NCBI GenBank assembly: GCA_016256075.1 | Contig: SDVU01000296.1 | Coordinates: 1 to 15,638, forward strand | Direction: 5' to 3' | Source: Dictyocoela muelleri | Taxonomy: Eukaryota > Microsporidia | Length of the DNA: 15,638 bases | In this document: positions 8,140 to 15,638 of the stretch, piece after piece | Numbering within the stretch: position 1 is the first letter of the stretch | Layout: every line of letters begins with the position of its first letter | Position numbers and translations under genes: made by a program | The notes under the pieces: model-generated | What the model saw: only the letters and a program-made list of their open reading frames with translations | The model's database searches: none | Told to the model about the DNA's origin: nothing

Positions 8140-8500
8140 CCAAGACATAAATAGGCCATTTGAAATTTATACTGATGCAAGTGATATAGCTATCGGCGCC
8201 GTTCTGTCACAAAATGAAAATATAATTGAATATTTTAGCAAAAAATACGCCGAATATGAGGAAAGATACTCTGCTACAAAAAAAGAAATGTTATCTATAT
8301 TCAAAGCAGTAAAACATTGGGAAAAAACTAATATGCGCATCTAAAATACTCTTGTACACAGATAATAAAAACAATACTTACGATAACTTTGATTATAATA
8401 AAAAGTCAAATAGATGGAAAGCAGAGCTTTCAACATATGATATTCATTACAATCACGTTTCGAGCAATTCAAACACAATAGCAAATAAGTAATCACGCGT
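8140..8500 (+). pseudogene. RNase H region of Ty3/gypsy element 1
   Basis: FEIYTDASDIAIGAVLSQ (near 8160-8213) is the first catalytic block of the Ty3/gypsy RNase H. IIEYFSKKYAEYEERYSATKKEML follows as the second block, with the conserved Glu. RNase H removes the RNA strand of the RNA/DNA hybrid. It lies directly after RT without a tether domain. Confidence 0.88.
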
Positions 8501-8589
8501 CAACACTATCGACAATATAAATGAAAACATTGATAAAGAAAAATTGAAATCTAAAACTGAACAGAATGTATCACTTATTACATGGCTTC

Positions 8590-9520
8590 GAAAATTCTAT
8601 ATAATTTAATAGCACCCTGGATATACGTGTACATTGAAAACGTTAAAAAAGTTTAAAATTCACAAATTATCAAAATATATTAAAGAGACAACATTAAAAT
8701 GTCATCATTGCCAAATAAACACAAAATCATTCGATAAATACGGCATACTAAAAGGCAGAATAATTGAAGAATCTCCTTCAAAACATCTTTCTACTGATAT
8801 ATATATGTACCATTTGAAGGATACGAATACGAACATGATTTGAAATCTAATAAACTTTATTTGATAACAATCACCGATAGGTGTTCTATATTTACAAAAT
8901 GTTGTTTTACAACAACAATTCGTGCAAGAGGCATTATAAAGGCACTTGAAAACTAATGGTTTAGATATTTTACACTTCCAGAAATAATACTGTCTGATAA
9001 TGGATTATGTTACACTTCTAGGGAAACCAAATATTTTCTAAAGAAAAAAAAATATTAAGCAAATATTCACTCCCCCATATAACCCCACTTGTAATAGATT
9101 ATCGGATCGAATGAACCAAACTATTACAAAAATATTGCAAATATACAAAGGATGGAATATAAAAACCTTAAAAGAAATCATTGAAAACCGAATAAATAAA
9201 ATTACAAATACGAGTTTTGAAGAAACTCCGCTTGAAATAATTAAAAAACATGAAAAAAAATCCTGAGTTAAATTACTTAAAAATAAATACCAAGAAAAAA
9301 ATATTCTAAAAAGAAATAAATCTAGAAAGAAACATATTTACAAGATAAACGATCTCATATTGATAAAAAGAGTTATGAAATCGAAGATTGAAAGTCCCTA
9401 TGATGGACCCTTTAGTATTTTAAAGATCTCAAACGATGCACATACAATAACATACCTTAATGAAAAAAGAACTAAAATTAAAGCCAACATTAAATTAATA
9501 AAACCTTATTTGGTGGGCGA
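8590..9520 (+). pseudogene. Integrase region of Ty3/gypsy element 1
   Basis: The His-His-Cys-Cys zinc domain is represented by CHHCQ near 8700-8714. The core has TDIYMY near 8795-8810, LITITDRCSIFTKCC near 8860-8905 and SDNG near 8994-9005, the last being the second catalytic Asp block. The C-terminal part has ESPYDGPFSILKI near 9390-9430, a GPY/F module, and ends in NIKLIKPYL just before the 3' LTR. The integrase inserts the new DNA copy. Broken like the rest of the element. Confidence 0.85.
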
Positions 9521-9522
9521 TA
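9511..9522 (+). promoter_or_regulatory. Candidate polypurine tract before the 3' LTR
   Basis: TGGTGGGCGATA lies directly upstream of the 3' LTR start at 9523. It is short and not purely purine, but it is the only G-rich run nearby and in the right place for plus-strand priming. Confidence 0.4.
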
Positions 9523-9930
9523 TGTCATGTCCAGTGACTATCCTTGACATTAAAATCAATTCAATAAAACACAAATACTTTTGATGTCTATAATTATAAT
9601 TAAAAGTAATATTGTTAATTACTAAAAACCCATAAAAGGAAACATAATCTAATTTAATAAATTAAATTAACATAAATAGAAACATTAATATTTTAATCTA
9701 TCACAAAAAGGCTTATAATGAAAGTGAAATAAAAAACCATGTACCCAAATACTATGCATTCAGATAAAACAACTAATGATAAAAGAAAACAAAGATACGA
9801 CAAAGGTTACCGCGAAAATGAAAAAAGGCACCCAGGCGGAATAGTGGCATGCACCACAACATTAGTAATAATAAAAACCTTTACATTGACTTTTCTTTAT
9901 TTAAAGACAGTCCACCCCGAGGACATGTCA
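9523..9930 (+). repeat. 3' LTR of Ty3/gypsy element 1
   Basis: It begins TGTCATGTCC and ends GGACATGTCA, and aligns along its full length with 5534-5942. Differences are scattered, with one denser patch near 9622-9672, where the two LTRs also differ slightly in length. A short open frame inside it (9739-9942) has an equivalent in the 5' LTR and belongs to the LTR itself. Confidence 0.93.
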
Positions 9931-10880
9931 CAATTTATTTGACCTTTATGTCAATTTTTGGATACTTTGTTAGAAGATGATAAGTCTATTGTAGATATTA
10001 TAGACATATAAATATTAATATTACCATTAGAGAAAAAATTTTTTATCGCGAAAATTTAGAAGGTTATTTTAAGAATAAATTTTCATGAAAATTAGACATT
10101 TTTTTCAAAAGATGCTATAGTAACAAAAAAAATAGAAAACCCGAAAGTCACAGTTTATCTTATTAAAAACTAAGAAATCACTTGGTTTTCATATTATACT
10201 TATTTTTTCAATTATTCACTTTAAGTTTAATGTAACACGATAAATTTATTTCAGTTAGTATTCACCTTAAGTTTAATGTGAACATGTCAAAATTTTATAG
10301 ATTAGTGTTCAGATTAAGGAGATCTCTCTGTATTACCAATAGTATCATTAAAATAATCATTGTTTGTTTCTCTTATATATTCATTATTTTGATTCTAGTT
10401 ATTCTTTTTTGTTTCGATCTCATGATAATAATCCGTTTCCTTTAGAGTAGTATCCATGTTTATTTAAAAAAAAACCTACCGGGACATACTTTCCTAATAC
10501 ATCTCAAACTTATCTCATTATCTTTTTTTTACTGCTAAATTTTATATGTAATAAAAAAAATGATTTTTTATATACCTTTTTATTTGAATTTATTTTCTGA
10601 ATATTTTTCATACTAAGGGTGGGCAATTTTTTTCTAAAAATTCACTGGGAAAAAATGAAAAAAACGCCCTGTTCTTTTTTTTATTTTCATGCCCAAATAT
10701 TCTTCGTCTTCTTTACCAAATAAACTAAATTCAAATCTTACCCCTATTTATGATAACAAATACTCAAAACATGAACAGTGGGTAAGTAACAGTGGCTTCG
10801 GCGGATATTCGTTGTTAGAAAACATTGAATTACTTGTATAAAAGAATTTTTGTATACTGAACATTTACAATAAAAAGATA
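9931..10880. other. Region without an identifiable gene
   Basis: This lies between the two Ty3/gypsy elements. No open frame of note was found. It holds a 46-47-bp-period short repeat (10213-10318). TATAAAAG (10839-10846) near its right edge could be a promoter core from the lost 5' end of Ty3 element 2. AAGGGTGGGCAA at about 10615 resembles a hAT terminus but has no partner. Confidence 0.5.
10213..10318. repeat. Short repeat with a 46-47-bp period, two good copies and one partial
   Basis: TATTCACTTTAAGTTTAATGT at 10213-10233 recurs with one difference at 10259-10279, and a third, weaker version (TGTTCAGATTAAG) lies at 10306-10318. The sequence between copies is less conserved. No function is apparent. 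Confidence 0.65.
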
Positions 10881-11829
10881 GCCGAGCCGAAAAAATGTTA
10901 TCTGATATAGAAATTAAAAAATAAAGTAAGACATCAAAGACTATATTATATGAAAAAAAAATTCATTGAGAGGGAAAATGATTCATTTTTTCAATGTTAT
11001 TAACAAATAAGAGTTTGCTGACTTAGATAGTTTTATTTTTTTTTAAAAAGAATTTCGAAAAGAGGAAGAAGATCATGATATAAAAGTATGGTAGTTTATA
11101 ATTAAAGGTCCTAAAGATAGAAACATTATTGAATTTGCAATCAATTAAAAAGTTGTTGTAGAAATACACAAATTTCTCTGAAAACATTTAAAACCAATTA
11201 CGGTGATCGGTTAAATTAAGCATTACAAAAAAAATTAATAAATGTGAAGATTGGAAAAATATATTTGATGTATTAATAATTGTAGATTCTATTGAAAGGA
11301 ATACGTTCTCTCTAAACATTTCAAAGAAAAAAACATAAATCCAATTCAGATATTTTATGACTCACGATCGTATAAAATCTAATAATCCCAATAAATTCGA
11401 AATTAAAATAAGATGTAAATCCAAGTATTAAGCTTATATCGATACAGGGGACAACATTTTTTTGTCAAAGAAACCACATAAAAAAAGAAATTGAAATTGT
11501 TAGAAAAACCCATAAATATAAAACGAGCCGTAGGGATTTTTAAAACAATATGCTATACAAACTTTTGTGTAAGAAAAAAAGCGCATAATAGTATAATAAA
11601 AATCCACGTTGTTATAAATTTATATAGAGATATAATTTTCATATGTGATCCAATTAGAATACTTAAAAAATATATAAAATCATACTTATATGATCAAAAA
11701 ACGTAGATATAAATGACTTGGAACCTGTAAATGAAATATAGTTAGATATTATGTATGAGAATACGAAAGATCACAAAGACGCAGTTCAAGATGTATATGA
11801 GAATTTCAAAGAAACTTTTAGTGGAGATA

Positions 11830-12600
11830 GAAAAGTAAATAAAACTTGAATTAAACATACACTTGAATTAATAGAAGACCATAAAAAGTTTTCTTGTTTT
11901 AAATATAGACGAAGTCTACAAGAAGATTTGATTACGAAAGCAAACTTCGTGATTTTAAAAAATGATATGATTTGTGAATCTCAAAACAGATTTGTTTCAC
12001 TCGTAATTTTAGTTAAGAAAAAAATCGATGAAATTTGGTTTTGTATATATTATAGATTTACTAATATAATTACGATAAAGAAGGGATAGCCTATCTCATC
12101 AATAGAAAATTCTGTAAACCTTTTCCAGAACTCATCAGTTTATTCCAATAAGATATCAAATCCGGTATAAAAAATTGAAAATAAAACATGAAGATAGGCA
12201 TAATACTTCTTTTCTGAAAAAAAGAAATATGAAATAAAAGAATGCCTTTCGGTTTTATAAACGCGCCTTATACATTTCAAAGACTTATGAACAAGATCTC
12301 TAAAAATCATCTTTATAAAATCTTTTTTGTATACATTGATGATATCATTATTTTTTATGAATCACCTAAAGAACATGTTGAACATTTAAAAATAATTTTT
12401 TAAATAATTAAAAAGTTGTATTCAAATTGAATTCTAGAAAATATCATTTTATAAAAAAATAAAATAGATTCCTGGGATTTTAACGTTACTCTAAATGAAG
12501 TTCGTATTTCTGATTTCAAATAGAAAAAATAAAAAATTGGAAATTTCCTAAAAAAGATATTTAGAAATTCATAGGGTTTTGCACTAATTTGTAAAATTTT
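11830..12600 (+). pseudogene. Reverse transcriptase region of Ty3/gypsy element 2
   Basis: Recognisable pieces in family order are ANFVILKNDMI near 11942-11974 and LVILVKKK near 12000-12023 (fingers), PFGFINAPYTFQRLMN near 12245-12292, and FVYIDDIIIFYESPKEHVEHL near 12328-12390, which holds the active-site Tyr-Ile-Asp-Asp. The block PFGFINAPYTFQ is diagnostic of Ty3/gypsy RTs. Part of a broken element. Confidence 0.85.
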
Positions 12601-12734
12601 ATTCTAAATTTTTTTAATCAGATGTTAGAATTATATCAAAGGTATGAGAACGAGCAAAATGTCATGAAGTGAAAGAAAACATTTATTCAATGAAGTCTTT
12701 AATTTCTAATTCCCTTCCTCTTAAATTACCAAAT

Positions 12735-13070
12735 TTATACAAAACCTTTATTCTATATACTTACGCTTCAAATTTGGCTCTGGGAGCAGTATTAACACAA
12801 AAATATGAGGGTTTTAATTGTCCGATATTTTTTACAGTCAAAAATTGTCAAATTCTGAAATTAATTTTACTCTACCAAAAAAGAATGTCTAACCATTGTA
12901 ACAGCAATTAAACATTGAAAAAATGCTTTGTCAAACACATTTATTATTAAGACTGATCACCAAGCATTAACTTTGTTACTAAAAAATAAAATAATATCAC
13001 GAAGATTAATTCGATAGTATTATTTATTACAGGAGTTCATTTATAAAATAAATTAGATAAAACTAAAACA
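12735..13070 (+). pseudogene. RNase H region of Ty3/gypsy element 2
   Basis: The first block resembles LYT-ASNLALGAVLTQK (near 12754-12803), with the catalytic Asp position altered. IVTAIKHW then lies near 12894-12918 and KTDHQALTLLLKNK near 12952-12990, the latter a hallmark of Ty3/gypsy RNase H. The region ends at the Merlin-like insertion. Part of a broken element. Confidence 0.82.
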
Positions 13071-13080
13071 AAAAATCTGG

Positions 13081-13123
13081 ATCTATCCTAAAATTTCCAC
13101 ACGGGGTAAATTTTAAGATAGAT
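13081..13123. repeat. Left terminal repeat of the Merlin-like element, palindromic
   Basis: ATCTATCCTAAAATTTCC (13081-13098) is followed after five bases by its near reverse complement, GGGTAAATTTTAAGATAGAT (13104-13123). The outer arm pairs with the right end of the element at 14154-14174. Confidence 0.8.
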
Positions 13124-13189
13124 AACAAAAAACAATTTCTAGGTGCCAATGAAACCGAACGAGTTTTTACAAAAAATAGAAAATTTAAA

Positions 13190-14000
13190 TAAAATTGTGT
13201 TAATAAATTTTTATTTGAGAATAAATATTATATGAAAGAATAATATTATGAATCATGTAAATGTTTGTTTTTTTTTTTGCAAAAATACGCGAGAAACATA
13301 GATTTTTTTCGCATGGCGACGTTCAAAAAACAACTGCTGAATGTATAAGAAATATATGTCAATAAAAAAAAATAGCTTTTTTGAAGATTTTAATCTTTCA
13401 TTCAAATTTATTTTTCAGATATTATTATTTTATATATCTAGAGTTCAGAAATTCAGCATGATATCTATTTGAATTTACATAAAAATACAATTTTGAAGAT
13501 ATAAAGAACATACCTGATTTAATAATTATTTTAATAAATTGGGAGGTGAAAAAAAAGTGGTGCAAGTTGACGAGACGATGCTTAACCATTAAGTAAAGAG
13601 ACAGGTGAAAATCGTCTGAAACTCGAACAGATGCTTTAAGCATAATTGAGTATTATGGAGTAATAAAGCGATTTTTTTCTTTTATTATCGATAATAAAGA
13701 AGAAGATCGATTGTCCCCATCATTTGTTCTCAGGTTGCTTGTAATACAACTATTTGAGCAGACTAACATGGAGATTACGCTAACTTAGGTCATTATAATT
13801 ATGTTCACGATACGGTTTGTCATAAGTATAATTTTATTAATATAGATACTGTTGCAAATACCCAAGCTGTTGAGTGTTTTTATAATTTATTTAAAAGGTA
13901 GATTAAGCTAAGAATGGGTGTAAAAACCAACGATCGAAGCAAATTTTTGAAGAAAATTTTTCTACTGCAATTAAAAAACCGAGATTTAAGGATGCGATAC
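13190..14000 (+). pseudogene. Decayed Merlin/ISXO2-type transposase (DD36E)
   Basis: An N-terminal zinc-finger-like part with Cys pairs and WRRSKNNC lies near 13255-13340. Next comes the DDE core: VVQVDETML near 13557-13583 (first Asp codon 13569-13571), RSIVPIICSQVA near 13708-13743, and a second catalytic Asp at 13761-13763. VHDTVCHKYNF lies near 13803-13835 and NTQAVECFYNLFKR near 13857-13900, with the catalytic Glu at 13872-13874. Exactly 36 residues separate the second Asp and the Glu, and most of that stretch is open. RMGVKTNDRSKFLKKI follows. Stops and frameshifts break the rest, for example a stop directly after the second Asp. All three catalytic residues are kept. The enzyme family moves Merlin/IS1016 elements by cut and paste. 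Confidence 0.85.
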
Positions 14001-14125
14001 CAGATTTAATTATTTTTTTTTGTTCAATTAATTAAATTAAAATATCATCTATTTTGTCTTTATGAAGATTTTTTTAAAAAAAATTATTTAAAAAAAAATT
14101 TAAATAAAAAAACATTTTTTTGATT

Positions 14126-14174
14126 GGGGAAATTTTAGGATAGCTAGCTTTGGGCAGAAAATTTTAGGATAGAT
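14126..14174. repeat. Right terminal repeats of the Merlin-like element, doubled
   Basis: Two direct copies of the terminal motif lie in a row: GGGGAAATTTTAGGATAG at 14126-14143 and GCAGAAAATTTTAGGATAGAT at 14154-14174. Either could be the original end; the outer one gives the longer match to the left end at 13081. Confidence 0.78.
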
Positions 14175-14274
14175 TTTAAATTTCAAGTTTAATATCATAT
14201 TTTATTAGACTGTGTTTTACAACGATATAGCTACGAATTATGTGTTAGATTTTTAGTTTATATCAAGATTACAT

Positions 14275-14284
14275 AAATAAAAGA
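14275..14284. repeat. 5' target-site duplication of SINE-like copy 3
   Basis: AAATAAAAGA precedes the tRNA-like head directly; AAATAAAAAGA follows the 3' end at 14745-14755, differing by one A. AT-rich, so moderate weight. Confidence 0.45.
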
Positions 14285-14744
14285 GAGTAGATAGCTCAGT
14301 GGTAAACACTCATATTTGTAAAATTTATGTCTCGTGGTTCGAATCCCGCAGATGTCACTGTTTAATAAATAATGTTGGAATGACATTAGCGGTTAAAAAC
14401 TATATAAATATAGTAGCTATTACAGTTGTTCCAGTGTGGTATATCTGATTAGGACTTAGTATAATATGACAATGAAGCGGGGGAACTCTCTTAGGTGTTA
14501 ATATGAGTATGGCAACGCATCTAGGCAAAATTAAGTAGTGAAAAATAAAAATTCATGAAAAGCCATTAATTACCTATAGCCTACCTAGTCATTGTAAAAC
14601 TAAAATAGCATATATAGCTGGGCTTTGGGGTAGCTTAGGAGTGACGTATTATCGAAACACCCGGGAAAAAGGTCAGAAGACAGCGGTATGAAACAAATCT
14701 CCGGGTCGGCAGCTATGTATGTTGTCAGTATGTAATATATATAA
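14285..14744 (+). mobile_element. SINE-like repeat, copy 3 (best preserved)
   Basis: A tRNA-like head of about 75 bp has a 7-base acceptor side (14285-14291), a perfect A box (TAGCTCAGTGG, 14292-14302) and a perfect B box (GGTTCGAATCC, 14336-14346). The boxes are 44 bases apart, exactly as in a real tRNA. The anticodon-loop position reads TTTGTAA, which would be UGU and suggests a tRNA-Thr ancestor. The stems no longer pair well, so it is not a working tRNA. A body of about 385 bp matches copy 2 to the end, finishing in TGTAATATAT. AAATAAAAGA (14275-14284) and AAATAAAAAGA (14745-14755) flank it as a probable target duplication. Such a composite of tRNA promoter, unrelated body and AT-rich tail is the plan of a SINE moved by a LINE's enzymes. 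Confidence 0.75.
14292..14346 (+). promoter_or_regulatory. Internal RNA polymerase III promoter (A and B boxes) of SINE copy 3
   Basis: A box TAGCTCAGTGG at 14292-14302 and B box GGTTCGAATCC at 14336-14346 both fit the eukaryotic consensus and are tRNA-spaced. The equivalent A boxes are intact in copies 1 and 2, while their B boxes are worn, so copy 3 is the most likely to be transcribed. Confidence 0.7.
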
Positions 14745-14755
14745 AAATAAAAAGA
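14745..14755. repeat. 3' target-site duplication of SINE-like copy 3
   Basis: Partner of 14275-14284, placed right after the conserved TGTAATATATATA end of the repeat. Confidence 0.45.
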
Positions 14756-15561
14756 TCAGGGCTTGTTTAAAAAGATGCCTATTATAAAGGGGTGGCTTGA
14801 ATAAAAATTTTAAAAAATTAAATCAAAAATAAATTAAAAAATCACTGTTTTTTTAATTATTTTCTATTATAACAAATCCAATTCAAAAATATTATTAATA
14901 TATCCAAAAATATTCTTCTAAATTCGTCTTTTACACAAATAAAGTATACCACGCTAAAATGTATTATACTATCTAAATATCTAAATTCAATCTTTCAACA
15001 CCATTTTATTTTCGTTTTTGGTATTCAAATTTGACAAAAGACCCTCAATATTAATGATGTATGTACATCGAGTACTACAAAACCAACACTATTATTTATA
15101 AACTTGTGCTGTAGAGCTAGATTTTAACTCATAACTCATAATTTAAATTCATTATCGTGGCATTTGATAAATTATAGAATATGTTAAGTATCTTTTAATT
15201 AATATATGTCATTAAAGTGTAAATAACATGAAAATACGTAAAAATTTTTAATTTTTATATCTTACCTAAATTGATTAAAGTCACTAGAACATCGGTATTT
15301 TTTGCATTGTAAATTTATAAATTTTAAAAAAATTGAGCCATCGCATTTTAAACATCTTTTTGTGGCCGAAAATATTTTAAAATTTTCTAATAATCAATTC
15401 GTGCCATTACATTCAAAATATTTTATCTATTAATTTTAAATTTTATATAGGTCATTAATTAAATTTTAAAAAATTGCTTTTGTTTAGAAAGATTAGTTCT
15501 TATATGACCATTTGGAGGCAACTTTAGTAAATTGGCCCTACCAAAGGCACTACCTTTGATA
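14756..15561. other. Region without an identifiable gene
   Basis: AT-rich sequence with no open frame of note on either strand and no recognised element ends. A 6-bp palindrome (CAAAGG, five bases, CCTTTG) at 15542-15558 directly precedes the terminal tandem array. Confidence 0.55.
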
Positions 15562-15638
15562 AAAAATTAAAAATTAAAAATTAAAAATTAAAAATTAAAA
15601 ATTAAAAATTAAAAATTAAAAATTAAAAATTAAAAATT
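15562..15638. repeat. 7-bp tandem array at the right edge
   Basis: Eleven exact copies of AAAAATT fill the last 77 bases and run off the window. Read on the minus strand the unit is AATTTTT. It is perfectly regular, unlike the two arrays at the left edge. A telomere is not excluded, but the lack of G makes one unlikely. The assembly probably stopped here because of the repeat. Confidence 0.95.

Larger units (their letters stand above)
5534..9930 (+). mobile_element. Ty3/gypsy-type LTR retrotransposon 1, both LTRs present, broken
   Basis: A 4.4-kb element lies between two LTRs of 409 and 408 bp. The order gag, protease, reverse transcriptase, RNase H, integrase is that of the Ty3/gypsy (Metaviridae) group, and the integrase C-terminus has a GPY/F-type module. 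The element is a fossil: the coding region is interrupted on the order of ten times. The LTRs still align over their full length with roughly one difference in ten by eye, which suggests an old but not ancient insertion. No clean target duplication is visible: TTTATTT occurs on both sides, but on the right it is displaced by three bases from the LTR end. Confidence 0.93.
10890..13080 (+). mobile_element. Ty3/gypsy-type LTR retrotransposon 2, heavily decayed, no LTR seen
   Basis: A second, unrelated-looking Ty3/gypsy fossil. A possible protease remnant with AYIDTGDN near 11430-11455 is followed by RT and RNase H parts. No integrase was recognised. LTRs were not found at either side, so the start is a guess. 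The coding region is broken many times, probably more than twenty, and is clearly older than element 1. Readable similarity stops at the left end of the Merlin-like transposon at 13081, so that element probably inserted in it. The 3' remainder is lost or beyond recognition. Confidence 0.75.
13081..14174 (+). mobile_element. Merlin-like (IS1016/IS1595-type) DNA transposon
   Basis: The element is about 1.1 kb, bounded by inverted repeats: ATCTATCCTAAAATTT at the left and AAATTTTAGGATAGAT at the right (14159-14174). Inside lies a decayed plus-strand transposase of the ISXO2/IS1595 domain type with the DD36E spacing of Merlin elements. Each end carries a second copy of the terminal motif, giving a palindrome at the left (13081-13123) and a direct pair at the right (14126-14174). 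The 8-9-bp duplication usual for Merlin was not found. It abuts the RNase H of Ty3/gypsy element 2. Merlin elements are known from microsporidia and animals. Confidence 0.85.

Noticed and set aside
10615-10632. hAT-type terminus (AAGGGTGGGCAA)
   Set aside because: No matching inverted partner, no 8-bp duplication and no transposase nearby.
11491-11706. Separate small gene
   Set aside because: Lies between the protease-like and RT parts of Ty3 element 2 and is most simply a piece of that fossil.
13425-13643. Minus-strand open frame
   Set aside because: Antisense to the Merlin-type transposase core, which is clearly on the plus strand.
14285-14360. A functional tRNA-Thr gene
   Set aside because: A and B boxes are perfect, but the D and anticodon stems pair poorly, and the same head with a long shared body occurs elsewhere. 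It is the head of a SINE-like repeat.
15562-15638. Telomere
   Set aside because: The AAAAATT unit lacks G on both strands, unlike known telomere repeats, and no subtelomeric gene context is visible.

Overview
The window is very AT-rich, has no intron-bearing or otherwise recognisable host gene, and consists largely of layered transposable elements in different states of decay. The mix is a Ty3/gypsy-type LTR element with a Cys/His gag knuckle, a Merlin (IS1016-type) DNA transposon with a typically eukaryotic transposase core, a pogo/Tigger-like transposon, and a tRNA-headed short repeat. This points to a small-genome but transposon-loaded eukaryote. A TE-rich microsporidian (Nosema- or Hamiltosporidium-like) is my best guess; this is inference, since no rRNA or host protein gene is present to confirm it.

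Layout, left to right. 1-330: two tandem arrays (16-bp and 15-bp units). 469-750: divergent copy 1 of a tRNA-derived SINE-like repeat. 751-1618: no gene. 1621-3443: a pogo/Tigger-like DNA transposon, complete at both ends, with TA target duplications and a decayed minus-strand DD29D transposase. 3446-4078: no gene, one (TA)n tract. 4090-4541: SINE-like copy 2 with an 11-bp target duplication. 4668-5330: a cluster of hairpin-forming inverted repeats plus a headless SINE fragment. 5534-9930: Ty3/gypsy element 1 with both LTRs and recognisable gag, protease, RT, RNase H and integrase parts, all broken. 9931-10880: no gene, one short repeated motif. About 10890-13080: Ty3/gypsy element 2, older and without visible LTRs. 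13081-14174: a Merlin-like DNA transposon that begins exactly where the RNase H of Ty3 element 2 stops being readable. 14285-14744: SINE-like copy 3, the best preserved, with canonical A and B boxes. 14756-15561: no gene. 15562-15638: eleven exact copies of a 7-bp unit running to the end of the window.

Nothing here looks like a working host operon or gene set. The order of events can partly be read: Ty3 element 2 came first and Merlin landed in or beside it. Ty3 element 1 is younger than element 2, because its LTRs still align over their full length with roughly one difference in ten. SINE copies 2 and 3 keep apparent target duplications and so are probably later than the headless fragment and copy 1. 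The most interesting items are the SINE-like family with matching target duplications, the near-perfect 27-bp hairpin at 5171-5237 with a decayed relative 497 bp away, and the iterated 15-bp motif at both ends of the Tigger-like element.
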